The position numbers and the translations under genes were made by a program. Positions 17,130 through 27,341 of a stretch of DNA of 64,000 bases are shown here, one piece after another. Source of the DNA: Riemerella anatipestifer (lineage in GTDB: Bacteria > Bacteroidota > Bacteroidia > Flavobacteriales > Weeksellaceae). Each line of letters starts with the position of its first letter. Within the stretch, counting starts at the first letter, position 1. Under the pieces are notes generated by a model. It saw only the letters and a program-made list of their open reading frames with translations. It did no database searches and was not told the DNA's origin. Location: the NCBI RefSeq assembly GCF_035666175.1, contig NZ_CP142016.1:2500005-2564004 (forward strand), read 5' to 3'.

Positions 17130-19889
17130 ATGGATAAATTTTCATTCTTAAATGCAACACATGCTGATTTTATAGATAGCATGTACCAGCAGTACTTAAA
17201 ATACCCAGATAGTTTAGAGCCATCTTGGAAAGCTTTTTTTCAAGGGTTTGATTTTGCTCTAGAAAATTTTGGTGAAGACGATTCTTTTACGGAAAAAGTA
17301 GGTGCGTCTTCTTTATCTCAGCAAGTAGGTGTCCCAGATGATATTATAAAGGAGTTTAAAGTTCTTAACTTAATAGAGGCTTATAGAACTAGAGGTCATT
17401 TGTTTACTAGAACTAACCCTGTTAGAGAGAGAAGAACTTATCTCCCTGATTTATCTATAGAGAATTTTGGATTATCAAAGTCAGATTTAGATACTAAATT
17501 TAACTCTGCTACAGAAACAGGAATGCTGGGAGCTGCTACTTTGGCAGACATTATTCGTCATTTAGACCAAATTTATTGCGACTCTATCGGTATAGAATAT
17601 ATGCATATTCGTGAGGTAGAGGAGAAGGAATTTATTCGCCAGTGGATTTCTAAGAATGAAAATCACCCAGAACTTTCGGCAGACGAAAAAATACAGATTT
17701 TATCTAAGCTCAATCAAGCGGTAGCATTTGAAAACTATCTTCATACTAAATTCGTAGGACAAAAGAGATTTTCACTGGAAGGAGGAGAGTCTTTAATCCC
17801 TGCTTTAGACCAGCTTATTAGTCGTTCTTCAAAACATGGTGTAGATGAAGTGGTTTTGGGTATGGCACACAGAGGGAGGCTTAATGTATTAACTAATATC
17901 TTTGGGAAATCATACAAGCAAATCTTCTCTGAATTTGAAGGTAAAGAATTTGAGGAAGATGTATTTTCTGGAGATGTTAAGTATCACTTAGGTTCTACTA
18001 CGAAAATAAAAACGGCTGCAGGAGAAGAGGTAATTATCAATTTAACGCCTAACCCGTCTCACTTAGAAACTGTAGCTTCTTTAGTACAAGGTATTTCTAG
18101 AGCTAAAATAGACCATACTTACGGTAATAATTTTAAAAAAGTATTACCGATTGTTATCCATGGAGATGCAGCTATTGCAGGACAAGGAATTGTCTACGAG
18201 ATTGCACAAATGATGACTTTAGACGGCTACAAGACAGGAGGAACGGTTCATATTGTAGTTAATAATCAGGTAGGATTTACAACCAACTATCTAGATGCGA
18301 GGTCTTCTACTTATTGTACGGATATTGCTAAGGTAACAGACTCGCCTGTGATGCATGTAAATGCAGATGATGTAGAGGCTGTGGTACATGCAATTAGATT
18401 TGCGGCAGATTATAGAGCAGCGTTTGGCAAAGATGTTTATATAGATTTGTTAGGATACAGAAAGTACGGACATAACGAAGGTGATGAGCCTCGTTTTACG
18501 CAGCCTAAACTTTATAATACCATTGCGAAACACCCTAGTCCTAGAGAAATATATAAAGTAAAACTAGAGAAAGAAGGAGTGCTTTCTGAAGGAGTGTTGA
18601 AGAAGATGGAGGAAGAATTTAAAACCCTTCTTGATAAAGATTTTGATGCATCTAAAGAAATTCAAAAAAATACTTTAGATGTATTTATGGAACAGGTTTG
18701 GATTAAGTATCTAGCCCCTGCAAATAAACAAAAAGTTCTAAAGGCTGTAGAAACTCAATACAATGCTGAACAGCTAAAAGAGTTGGCAGTTAAGATGTCC
18801 TCTTTGCCTAAAGATAAAGCTTTCATAAGAAAAATCACTAGACTTTTTGAACAAAGGCTAAAAATGATAGAAGAGGATAAGTTAGATTGGGCAATGGCAG
18901 AACTTTTAGCTTATGCTACGCTTCTTGCAGAAGGGTACAATGTGAGAATTTCTGGGGAAGATGTGGAGAGAGGTACTTTTTCTCACCGTCATGCTGTGGT
19001 AAAAACAGAAGATGCAGAGGAGGAATATGTACCATTACAACATATCAACGAAAATCAGCAGTTTCATATCTATAACTCGTTGTTATCGGAGTACGCTGTT
19101 TTAGGGTTCGACTATGGTTATGCTATGGCATCGCCTGATACTTTAACCATTTGGGAAGCACAGTTTGGAGATTTCGTGAATGGCGCTCAAATTATTGTGG
19201 ACCAATATTTGGTAGCTGCAGAAGAAAAATGGAAGCTGCAAAATGGTTTGGTAATGTTGTTACCTCACGGCTCTGAAGGGCAAGGTGCAGAACACTCTTC
19301 GGCTAGATTAGAGAGATTTTTAACGCTTTGTGCTAATAATAATATTTTCGTAGCTAACTGTACAGTTCCAGCCAATTATTTCCATTTATTGAGAAGGCAA
19401 ATGAAGTTTCCGTTTAGAAAACCGTTAGTGGTAATGACACCTAAGTCGTTACTAAGACACCCTAAGGTTATTTCTTCTATGGAAGAGTTAGCAAACGGAA
19501 GTTTCCAACCAGTGATTGATGATGCTACGGCTGATGCTTCTAAGGTGGAGAGATTAGTGATGTGTTCTGGTAAGGTTTACTACGATTTATTGGCTAAAAA
19601 AGAGGAATTGGGAGATGAGAAAGTAGCTTTAGTAAGGCTGGAGCAGTTATATCCTTTGGATTCAGAGAAAATAGAGACTGTGTTGTCTAAATATTCTAAC
19701 AGAAAAGATTTTGTATGGGTTCAAGAAGAGCCAGAGAATATGGGAGCTTGGTCTTATATTTTGAGAAATTTCCGCAAGTATGATGTACAAGTAATTGCAC
19801 CAGTTCCTAGTGGAACGCCAGCACCAGGTAGCCATAAGAAGTATGAGATTAACCAAACTAATGTAATTAACCAAACATTTAGTATCTAG
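17130..19889 (+). CDS. sucA: 2-oxoglutarate dehydrogenase E1 component
   Basis: This 919-residue thiamin-diphosphate enzyme decarboxylates 2-oxoglutarate and passes succinyl to the E2 lipoyl arm. Landmarks are the N-terminal FLNATHADFIDSMYQQYLK peptide, GMAHRGRLNVL (near residue 250), the TPP-binding segment with IHGDAAIAGQGIVYE, GYRKYGHNEGDEPRFTQP, and PHGSEGQGAEHSSARLERFL near residue 710. Length is normal. A -7-like TAAATTTG lies at 17075-17082. The E2 gene follows after 54 bp, and the E3 gene is not in the window. Confidence 0.95.
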   Translation: MDKFSFLNATHADFIDSMYQQYLKYPDSLEPSWKAFFQGFDFALENFGEDDSFTEKVGASSLSQQVGVPDDIIKEFKVLNLIEAYRTRGHLFTRTNPVRERRTYLPDLSIENFGLSKSDLDTKFNSATETGMLGAATLADIIRHLDQIYCDSIGIEYMHIREVEEKEFIRQWISKNENHPELSADEKIQILSKLNQAVAFENYLHTKFVGQKRFSLEGGESLIPALDQLISRSSKHGVDEVVLGMAHRGRLNVLTNIFGKSYKQIFSEFEGKEFEEDVFSGDVKYHLGSTTKIKTAAGEEVIINLTPNPSHLETVASLVQGISRAKIDHTYGNNFKKVLPIVIHGDAAIAGQGIVYEIAQMMTLDGYKTGGTVHIVVNNQVGFTTNYLDARSSTYCTDIAKVTDSPVMHVNADDVEAVVHAIRFAADYRAAFGKDVYIDLLGYRKYGHNEGDEPRFTQPKLYNTIAKHPSPREIYKVKLEKEGVLSEGVLKKMEEEFKTLLDKDFDASKEIQKNTLDVFMEQVWIKYLAPANKQKVLKAVETQYNAEQLKELAVKMSSLPKDKAFIRKITRLFEQRLKMIEEDKLDWAMAELLAYATLLAEGYNVRISGEDVERGTFSHRHAVVKTEDAEEEYVPLQHINENQQFHIYNSLLSEYAVLGFDYGYAMASPDTLTIWEAQFGDFVNGAQIIVDQYLVAAEEKWKLQNGLVMLLPHGSEGQGAEHSSARLERFLTLCANNNIFVANCTVPANYFHLLRRQMKFPFRKPLVVMTPKSLLRHPKVISSMEELANGSFQPVIDDATADASKVERLVMCSGKVYYDLLAKKEELGDEKVALVRLEQLYPLDSEKIETVLSKYSNRKDFVWVQEEPENMGAWSYILRNFRKYDVQVIAPVPSGTPAPGSHKKYEINQTNVINQTFSI

Positions 19890-19943
19890 AAATAGAGTAA
19901 TATTAAAAATAAAAATCAACGAATAATAAAAAAACACCCCAAT

Positions 19944-21176
19944 ATGTCAATATTAGAAATGAAAGTTCCCTCTCCGGGAGAGTCTATTACAGAAGTAGAA
20001 ATCGCTACTTGGTTGGTTCAAGATGGTGATTATGTAGAAAAAGATCAGCCTATTGCAGAAGTAGATTCTGATAAGGCAACGCTAGAACTTCCAGCTGAAG
20101 AAAGTGGTATCATTACGCTAAAGGCAGAAGAAGGCGACGTAGTAGAAGTAGGACAAGTGGTTTGTCTAATTGATATGAGTGCGGCTAAACCAGAAGGTGG
20201 TGCAGCTAAGCAAGAGACTGCTAAAGTAGAAGAAAATAAAGAAGAAGTTAAAGCAGAAGCTCCAAAACAAGAGGCTTCTCCTGCAACCTATGCTACAGGA
20301 ACACCGTCTCCTGCAGCTAAGAAAATTCTAGATGAAAAAGGGGTAGAGGCATCTCAAGTAAAAGGAACAGGTAGAGATGGTAGAATTACTAAAGAAGATG
20401 CAGAACAGGCTTCTGTACCGGCTATGGGTTCTGTATTTGCTACTAATGGGTCTAGATCTTCTAAGACAACTAAATTATCTTCATTGAGAAGAAAATTAGC
20501 TCAGCGTTTAGTTTCTGTTAAGAATGAGACGGCGATGCTTACTACTTTCAATGAGGTAGATATGAGTGAGATTTTCAGAATTAGAAAACAATATAAAGAG
20601 GAGTTTGCAGCGAAGCACGGTGTAGGTTTAGGCTTTATGTCTTTCTTTACAAAGGCGGTTACTAGAGCGTTACAAATGTATCCAGAGGTAAACTCTATGA
20701 TAGACGGCAATCAAATGATTACTTATGATTTCTGCGATGTTTCTGTGGCTGTATCTGGTCCTAAAGGGCTTATGGTTCCTGTACTTAGAAATGCAGAAAC
20801 AATGTCTTTCCGTGGTGTAGAGGCTAGCATTAAGGAACTAGCAGAGAAGGCAAGAAACGGGAAAATTACGGTAGATGAAATGACAGGAGGAACTTTTACT
20901 ATCACTAATGGTGGGGTATTTGGGTCTATGCTTTCAACACCGATTATCAATCCGCCTCAATCTGCAATTTTAGGAATGCACAACATTATCCAAAGACCAG
21001 TAGCAGTAGATGGGCAAGTGGTTATTCGTCCAATGATGTATCTAGCGTTATCTTATGACCACAGAATTATAGATGGTAGAGAATCTGTAGGTTTCTTAGT
21101 AGCGCTAAAAGAAGCTATTGATAACCCTGTGGAGCACTTGCTAGGAGGTGATGAAAGAAGAGGATTAGAGCTTTAA
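19944..21176 (+). CDS. odhB: 2-oxoglutarate dehydrogenase E2 component (dihydrolipoyl succinyltransferase)
   Basis: This 410-residue E2 has an N-terminal lipoyl domain (residues 1-76) with the lipoylated K44 in DSDKATLE. A charged linker follows, then a peripheral-subunit-binding domain (about 114-152, [14 protein letters not shown]) and the acyltransferase core with [16 protein letters not shown], where H and D of HxxxDG are catalytic. It makes succinyl-CoA and lies with sucA in a two-gene unit closed by a terminator. The FNEVDMSEI segment fits succinyl rather than acetyl transferases. Confidence 0.94.
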   Translation: MSILEMKVPSPGESITEVEIATWLVQDGDYVEKDQPIAEVDSDKATLELPAEESGIITLKAEEGDVVEVGQVVCLIDMSAAKPEGGAAKQETAKVEENKEEVKAEAPKQEASPATYATGTPSPAAKKILDEKGVEASQVKGTGRDGRITKEDAEQASVPAMGSVFATNGSRSSKTTKLSSLRRKLAQRLVSVKNETAMLTTFNEVDMSEIFRIRKQYKEEFAAKHGVGLGFMSFFTKAVTRALQMYPEVNSMIDGNQMITYDFCDVSVAVSGPKGLMVPVLRNAETMSFRGVEASIKELAEKARNGKITVDEMTGGTFTITNGGVFGSMLSTPIINPPQSAILGMHNIIQRPVAVDGQVVIRPMMYLALSYDHRIIDGRESVGFLVALKEAIDNPVEHLLGGDERRGLEL

Positions 21177-21200
21177 TCAATCACATTAAAATAATTTAAA

Positions 21201-21237
21201 AACTTCCACTCAATTCTTTTTGGGTAGGAGTTTTTTA
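21201..21237 (+). terminator. Terminator after odhB
   Basis: AACTTCCACTCA (21201-21212) pairs with TGGGTAGGAGTT (21221-21232) with a single C-A mismatch, and a T-run follows. This hairpin argues against the upstream in-frame start (21220) of the next gene, which would lie inside it. Confidence 0.8.
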
Positions 21238-21303
21238 TTGCTACTTGTAGGAGTAATAGTTGTAATTAAAATCTTTAAATTTGTATCTTTAAATTTAGAC
21301 TTT

Positions 21304-22566
21304 GTGGAAGCAAGAGAGAAAATAATCATCATAGGAGGCGGTTTTGCTGGGTTGCAACTCGCAAGAAAACTCAATGGTAAAAGGAAAAAGGTAATGGTGA
21401 TAGATAAGGTAAATCATCATATGTTTCAGCCCTTATTTTATCAGGTGGCATGTGGGAGGATAGAACCTTCTAACATATCGTTTCCTTTTAGAAAGATATT
21501 CCAAAAGTCTAAAAATATACAATATAGAATGACGGAGGTTACCAAAATACTTCCTGAAGAAAATAAAATCATTACAGAAGATTCCGAGTTTTCTTATGAT
21601 AAACTGATTATAGCCACAGGATGCAAAACTAATTTTTTTGGTAACGAACAAATGGAGCAACTGAGTTATGGTATGAAAAATACTCAGGAAGCTATCAGTA
21701 TTAGAAATCATATTTTACTCACTTTTGAGAAACTTATTATAGAAAGAAAGAGGTCTGACGATGGTAATTGGAATATCGTAATTGTAGGGAGTGGTCCTAC
21801 AGGGGTAGAATTGGCAGGAGCATTTGCGGAAATGAAGGCAGATATTTTGCCTAGAGATTATCCTAAGATGAATTTTAATGACTTAGAAATAATCTTAGTG
21901 AGTTCTACCAAAAAGCCGCTGGCGGTAATGAGCGAAGAAGCACAGAATAAATCTGAGGAGTATCTTAATAAGTTGGGTGTTAAATTTATCAGTGATGATA
22001 GGGTGGTAAACTATGATGGTAATAAAGTTTATCTAAAAAGTGGTAAGGAAATTCCGTCTAACAATGTGATATGGGCAGCTGGTGTAACAGGAAATATCAT
22101 TGAGGGATTATCAGAAGAGCAAATCATCAACAATAGATACAGAGTAGACCGCTACAATAGAATAAAAGGTTGTAACAATATATTCGCGATAGGAGACATC
22201 ACTTATATGGAAACACCTAAATATCCTCAAGGGCACCCTCAGGTGGCTAATGTAGCTATAAATCAAGGAAGAAATTTAGGTGATAATCTGAACAAACGCT
22301 CCGAAAACGATTGGAAAGAATATGAGTATTTTGATAAAGGTTCTATGGCAACGATAGGGAAACATAGAGCTGTGGTAGATTTACCATATATGAAGTTTCA
22401 GGGCTTTTTTGCATGGTTTTTTTGGATGTTTTTACATTTAATGCTGATTCTTTCGGTGAGAAATAAAATCGCCATATTTTTTAACTGGATGTGGAGTTAT
22501 CTCAATGGAGATTCTTCTTTAAGATTGATTATACTTCCTAACAAAAAAAACAGAACAGAACAATGA
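21304..22566 (+). CDS. ndh: Type II NADH dehydrogenase-like FAD oxidoreductase
   Basis: This flavoprotein of about 420 residues oxidises NADH and reduces quinone without pumping protons. It has the N-terminal FAD-binding [13 protein letters not shown] motif, a second Rossmann motif [18 protein letters not shown] for [13 protein letters not shown] near the FAD-binding C-terminal end, and an amphipathic/hydrophobic tail ([16 protein letters not shown]) for membrane attachment. The open frame extends back to 21220, but that region is the odhB terminator. GTG at 21304 gives the normal [16 protein letters not shown] start and is preferred. The stop overlaps the trmD start (ATGA), so the two are translationally coupled. 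Confidence 0.85.
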   Translation: MEAREKIIIIGGGFAGLQLARKLNGKRKKVMVIDKVNHHMFQPLFYQVACGRIEPSNISFPFRKIFQKSKNIQYRMTEVTKILPEENKIITEDSEFSYDKLIIATGCKTNFFGNEQMEQLSYGMKNTQEAISIRNHILLTFEKLIIERKRSDDGNWNIVIVGSGPTGVELAGAFAEMKADILPRDYPKMNFNDLEIILVSSTKKPLAVMSEEAQNKSEEYLNKLGVKFISDDRVVNYDGNKVYLKSGKEIPSNNVIWAAGVTGNIIEGLSEEQIINNRYRVDRYNRIKGCNNIFAIGDITYMETPKYPQGHPQVANVAINQGRNLGDNLNKRSENDWKEYEYFDKGSMATIGKHRAVVDLPYMKFQGFFAWFFWMFLHLMLILSVRNKIAIFFNWMWSYLNGDSSLRLIILPNKKNRTEQ

Positions 22567-23243
22567 GAATAGATATTATAAGTGTAGTACCAGAGCTCAT
22601 GGAAAGTCCTTTTAAGACTTCTATTCTTAAAAGAGCTATGGAGAAAGGCATTGCGGAAGTTCACTTTCATCATTTAAGAGAGTGGGGCGTAGGTAAACAT
22701 CGCCAAGTAGATGACGAGCCTTATGGTGGTGGTGCAGGTATGGTAATGATGGTAGAACCGATAGACCTGTGCATTTCTAAACTAAAATCTGAACGAGAGT
22801 ACGACGAGGTAATTTACCTTACACCTGATGGAGAAACTCTTAATCAAAAAATAGCCAATACCCTTTCTATCAAAGAGAATCTTATTCTTTTGTGTGGGCA
22901 TTATAAAGGTATAGACCAAAGAGTGAGAGATTTACACATCACTAAAGAAATTTCTATTGGAGATTTTGTTTTAACGGGAGGCGAACTTGCAGCTTGTGTC
23001 TTGGCAGATGCTGTTATAAGGCTATTGCCAGGCGTTCTTAATGATGAGCAATCGGCTCTTACAGATAGTTTTCAAGACGATTTGTTAGCCCCACCCATTT
23101 ACACTCGTCCTGAAAATTACAAAGGGCTGAAAGTTCCCGAAGTCTTATTGAGTGGTAACTTTCCTAAAATAGATGATTGGCGTTACGAACAAGCACTACA
23201 AATCACTAGAACTAAAAGACCTGATTTGTTAGGAGAAGATTAG
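22563..23243 (+). CDS. trmD: tRNA (guanine-N1)-methyltransferase TrmD
   Basis: This 226-residue SPOUT methyltransferase makes m1G37 in tRNAs that read CNN codons, preventing +1 frameshifts. Diagnostic segments are the N-terminal [40 protein letters not shown] and [16 protein letters not shown], which form the trefoil knot. Length is normal. It overlaps ndh by 4 bp. rplS and rimM, its usual partners in other phyla, are not next to it. Confidence 0.95.
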   Translation: MRIDIISVVPELMESPFKTSILKRAMEKGIAEVHFHHLREWGVGKHRQVDDEPYGGGAGMVMMVEPIDLCISKLKSEREYDEVIYLTPDGETLNQKIANTLSIKENLILLCGHYKGIDQRVRDLHITKEISIGDFVLTGGELAACVLADAVIRLLPGVLNDEQSALTDSFQDDLLAPPIYTRPENYKGLKVPEVLLSGNFPKIDDWRYEQALQITRTKRPDLLGED

Positions 23244-23387
23244 AAGATAGGTAAGTTTTAGGAGATGGTATTTCTCTGAATATCATAATTTACAAAAACT
23301 ATCTAGGTATATTCTTTTATTTAAAATATCCTCCTTATTTTTGCGGAGCTAATGATGAAACTTTTCATTATTGATGATTAAATTATT

Positions 23388-26300
23388 ATGAAAAAAATCC
23401 AAAATATTCTTGTATCCACCCGTACTATGGCGGTGTTGCTGTTGGTTTATGCTTTATCTATGGCGTATGCCACTTTTATGGAAAACGATTATGGCACGCC
23501 TACGGCAAAGGCTTTTATCTATGAGTCTAAATGGTTCGAGGCAATTATGTTTTTGCTTATCATCAATTTTATAGGCAATATTGGCAGGTATCGCTTATGG
23601 AAACGAGAAAAGTGTCCTTTATTGGTTTTCCATTTATCATTTATTTTGTTGTTTATAGGAGGAGCTATTACTAGATATATCAGTTACGAAGGAACGATGC
23701 ACATTCGTGAGGGAGAAACTTCTAACGAAATAGTAACTAGCAAGAATTTCTTTAAAATCCAAATAGAAGAAAAAGGGGAAGTGCTTAATTATGCAGATAT
23801 TCCTTTTTTGATGACGCCAGAAGTGCCTTTTTGGTCTAAAGTAACCAACCATTACTTTAAAGCGGCTTACGACTTTAATGGTAAAAAAATAAAAGTAAAG
23901 CAGTTGGCTTACACACCTAGAAAGAAGGACAGTATAAAGGTAACGCCTAATGGCAAAGAGTATCTTCATTTTGTAACCACAGACGATGCAGGAAGGTTAG
24001 AATATTATCTGTCAGAAGGAGAGGTTAAAAATATCGGTGGTACATTAGTAACTTATAACAGACCGATAGACGGAGCGGTGGAGTTTAAAAAACAAGATGG
24101 AAAGCTTTACATTAAAACACCTGTAGATGCTACTTATATGGTAATGGCGAGTCAAGAAGTGGGGGCATCTCCTAAAGACGAATATACGCCGCTATCTCTT
24201 AGAAGTTTATACACGATTAACCAAATGAGAATTGTAGTGCCTGAAGGACTGAAAAGAGGCGAAATAGTGTCTTATTCTGGGGATAAAAAGAAGGATAAAA
24301 ATATACCTGATGAGCTTTTACTAGAGGTAGAAGGTCCTAAAACTAAGCAGCAAGTCAGCCTACAAGTACAAGAAGGTAATCCTAACTTGGTAAAACAAAT
24401 TTCGTTAGATGGTATGAATATGATGTTAGGGTTTGGTGCTAAAGTTTACACTACGCCATTTGCATTGAAGTTAGACGATTTTGTGATGGAAACCTACCCA
24501 GGGAGTTCTTCGCCGTCTGCTTATGAGAGCCATGTTCAGATTATAGATAATGGTAAACAAACACCATACAAAATTTATATGAATAATGTACTTAATTATC
24601 GTGGGTACCGTTTCTTCCAATCTAGTTTTGATGCAGACAGACACGGCACGATACTATCGGTTAATCACGATTATTGGGGAACGCTTATTACCTATATAGG
24701 CTATACACTTATGTTTATTGCAATGTTTATTACTCTGTTTTGGAAAGGAACTCGTTTTTGGTCTTTAAATAAAATGTTGAAAGATATTAGCAAGAAAAAA
24801 GCGTTAGGAATATTATTACTGGTGTTGAGCTTTGGTTTTCTACAAGCACAACCAAAAACGCCAACAGCCAAAACTTCTACTCAAAAAGTGCTTTCTGCCG
24901 ATGATATGGTACAGCACATCAATATAGATAAGGCTCATGCAGAGAAATTTGGTTCTTTGTTAGTGCAGAGTTATGATGGGAGAATACAGCCAGTAAATAC
25001 ACAGGCACTAGATATTTTGAGAAAACTCGCAGGTAAAGAATCTTTTAAACAATTAGATGCTAACCAGTGGTTTTTGTCAGCGACTATAGACCCGATGTTT
25101 TGGGCTCAAGTACATATTATTAAGGTAGAGACTAAGGGAAAAGTAGGAGAGGAATTAAAGAAAAAAACCAAGGCGAATGACGAGGGCTATACTAGCCTTG
25201 TAAATCTTTTCCCTGCGGATAAGTTTGGTAATCTTCGTTTTGTTTTAGAAGATGATTATAACGAAGCTTTTCATAAAAAACCAGCTGAACAATCTAAGTA
25301 CGACCAAGCAGTCATCAAACTTAATGATAAAGTACAAGTGATGAATGCCCTAATGTCTTGGCAATATTTCCGTGTGATACCTGTACAGAACGACCCTAAC
25401 CATAAATGGAACTCTGTAATGGACGCTAATTTCCAAATAGATACTAATGCACAGGAGGTACTAGGTCCTTACCTTTCTTCGGTACTGATGGCTACACAGA
25501 GCGATAAGTGGGCAACTGCTGATAAAGAACTAGATAAAGTAAAGAGCTATCAAGCAAAATGGGGTAAAAATGTTATTCCGCCTCAAACCAAGATAGATTT
25601 AGAAATTTTAATGAATAAACTTAATCTCAACTTTAAGTTGATGATTTTTTATAGCGTTGTTGCTGCATTATTGTTGGTACTTGGCTTTGTAGAATTATTT
25701 AAACCCAATCGTTTGTTACATAAAGTCATTAAAGTGATTTTAGCAGCAGGGATATTGGGTTACCTTGTGCATCTTGTAGGCTTGGGTATCAGATGGTATA
25801 TTTCGGGACATGCACCTTGGAGTAACGGTTATGAGGCGATTATGTTTATTTCTTGGGTAGGTATTAGTGCAGGGTTATTACTTTACAGAAATAATAACGC
25901 TTTGATACCTTCGGCAGGTTTCTTGGTGGCGGTACTTCTGATGGGCTTTGCTCATGGTGCGGTAAGTCTAGACCCGCAGATTACACCTTTAGTGCCAGTG
26001 CTTAAATCTTATTGGTTAGTAATCCATGTGGCTATTATTACCTCTAGTTATGGTTTCTTTGCACTGTCCTTTATTATAGGGATTATGGTATTGTTGTTTT
26101 ACATTATTTCTAGTAAAGCTACTTTCCAAAAACATAATGATACCACGATAAAAGAGCTTACTGCCGTTTCAGAAATGTCGCTTACGATAGGGCTTTTTGC
26201 GCTTACAATAGGTACTTTTTTAGGTGGAGTTTGGGCTAACGAATCTTGGGGAAGATATTGGTCTTGGGACCCTAAAGAAACTTGGGCATTTATATCGGTT

Positions 26301-26561
26301 ATGGTATATGCTTTCGTATTGCATATGCGTTTGGTGCCAGGGCTTAGAGGGCGTTATGCTTTTCATATGGTAACTATGTTTGCTTTTAGTTCGGTTATTA
26401 TGACTTACTTTGGGGTTAATTATTATCTTTCAGGGTTACACTCTTATGCGGCAGGAGACCCTATCCCTGTACCAGCGTGGGTTTATATTACAGGGGCGAG
26501 TATGATTACCATTTCTTTAGCGGCGTGGTTTAAATATAAAAAACTGAACTCCAAAAACTAA
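23388..26561 (+). CDS. ccsBA: Cytochrome c biogenesis protein, ResB-CcsA fusion
   Basis: This 1057-residue membrane protein joins a ResB-like N-terminal half (helices near 10-30, 48-68, 78-98 and 435-460 around a large periplasmic domain) to a CcsA-like C-terminal half with about eight helices. The CcsA half carries the tryptophan-rich haem-handling motif WGRYWSWDPKETWAFI (near residue 955) and conserved histidines. System II synthases of this kind attach haem to apocytochrome c outside the cytoplasm. A -7-like TATTTTTG is at 23336-23343. The UbiA-like gene follows closely. Confidence 0.9.
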   Translation: MKKIQNILVSTRTMAVLLLVYALSMAYATFMENDYGTPTAKAFIYESKWFEAIMFLLIINFIGNIGRYRLWKREKCPLLVFHLSFILLFIGGAITRYISYEGTMHIREGETSNEIVTSKNFFKIQIEEKGEVLNYADIPFLMTPEVPFWSKVTNHYFKAAYDFNGKKIKVKQLAYTPRKKDSIKVTPNGKEYLHFVTTDDAGRLEYYLSEGEVKNIGGTLVTYNRPIDGAVEFKKQDGKLYIKTPVDATYMVMASQEVGASPKDEYTPLSLRSLYTINQMRIVVPEGLKRGEIVSYSGDKKKDKNIPDELLLEVEGPKTKQQVSLQVQEGNPNLVKQISLDGMNMMLGFGAKVYTTPFALKLDDFVMETYPGSSSPSAYESHVQIIDNGKQTPYKIYMNNVLNYRGYRFFQSSFDADRHGTILSVNHDYWGTLITYIGYTLMFIAMFITLFWKGTRFWSLNKMLKDISKKKALGILLLVLSFGFLQAQPKTPTAKTSTQKVLSADDMVQHINIDKAHAEKFGSLLVQSYDGRIQPVNTQALDILRKLAGKESFKQLDANQWFLSATIDPMFWAQVHIIKVETKGKVGEELKKKTKANDEGYTSLVNLFPADKFGNLRFVLEDDYNEAFHKKPAEQSKYDQAVIKLNDKVQVMNALMSWQYFRVIPVQNDPNHKWNSVMDANFQIDTNAQEVLGPYLSSVLMATQSDKWATADKELDKVKSYQAKWGKNVIPPQTKIDLEILMNKLNLNFKLMIFYSVVAALLLVLGFVELFKPNRLLHKVIKVILAAGILGYLVHLVGLGIRWYISGHAPWSNGYEAIMFISWVGISAGLLLYRNNNALIPSAGFLVAVLLMGFAHGAVSLDPQITPLVPVLKSYWLVIHVAIITSSYGFFALSFIIGIMVLLFYIISSKATFQKHNDTTIKELTAVSEMSLTIGLFALTIGTFLGGVWANESWGRYWSWDPKETWAFISVMVYAFVLHMRLVPGLRGRYAFHMVTMFAFSSVIMTYFGVNYYLSGLHSYAAGDPIPVPAWVYITGASMITISLAAWFKYKKLNSKN

Positions 26562-26625
26562 GAGTAAAATCATTTTTACACAATTAAAAAAATATATTAT
26601 AGACAGTCAGATTTATGTTTCCGTA

Positions 26626-27327
26626 ATGGGGACGGCTCTGACTGTCTTTTTTGTCAATAATACCAAAGTTCAGATTTCAGTTGAGCTATTGAGTTTGGTT
26701 TTTCTCACTTATTTTAATGGTTATCTATATACTAAATATCAATATAGAAAGCCAATCATTGGTAGAATATTAGTAGTTAATACAGTTAGTTTTGCACTCG
26801 GCATAATGCTGATTTTGTCTTTTTATAATGTTGATATTTTACTGAAATGGCTTACGATTTTATTGTTAGGGTTGGCTTATAACTCTCGTTTTTTGAATAC
26901 TTTTGTCCGAAAAATACCATTACTAAAGATATTTTATGTGGGGTTGAGTTGGGCTTTGGTAAGTGCTTGGCTATTTTTACCTAAAATAGATGGAGCTATT
27001 TTTTGGGTGAGTTTTCTTTATGTTTCGGCATTGGTGTTACCTTTTGATATACGAGATAAATCCAGCGATAAAGTGATAACATTCCCTAAGTTTATAGGCG
27101 TGGCGGCGACTAAAAGGCTGGCTTATGTTTTACTTATTTTTAGCGGAGGGCTATCGTTTATTTATTTTAATACACTTTATGCGGTGGCGTTTGGTGGAGC
27201 TATTGTGGTAGCTTTAGCTTTGGTGTATGGTGCGTCTGAAAGTAAGCCCGATTGGTATTTTTCTCTATGGGTAGAAACTTGTTGTGGGCTTCCGCTTTTA
27301 TTTCTGATTTTATTGGAGTATTTTTGA
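26626..27327 (+). CDS. UbiA-like multipass membrane protein, start uncertain
   Basis: This protein of at least 233 residues has seven or eight hydrophobic segments and the motif LPFDIRDKSSDK, resembling the second Asp-rich motif of UbiA prenyltransferases. The first Asp-rich motif is not evident, so enzymatic activity is doubtful. ATG 26626 is the first standard start in frame, but coding-like sequence continues upstream (LKKYIIDSQIYVSV) to about 26569 with no ATG, GTG or TTG. The true start may be a rare ATT or ATC codon. It lies between ccsBA and recF. Confidence 0.6.
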   Translation: MGTALTVFFVNNTKVQISVELLSLVFLTYFNGYLYTKYQYRKPIIGRILVVNTVSFALGIMLILSFYNVDILLKWLTILLLGLAYNSRFLNTFVRKIPLLKIFYVGLSWALVSAWLFLPKIDGAIFWVSFLYVSALVLPFDIRDKSSDKVITFPKFIGVAATKRLAYVLLIFSGGLSFIYFNTLYAVAFGGAIVVALALVYGASESKPDWYFSLWVETCCGLPLLFLILLEYF

Positions 27328-27341
27328 CCAATTTTTCAGTA

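Noticed and set aside
27252..27341. Extended N-terminus of recF
   Set aside because: It overlaps the upstream gene and lacks family similarity. RecF proteins begin at the ATG at 27342.
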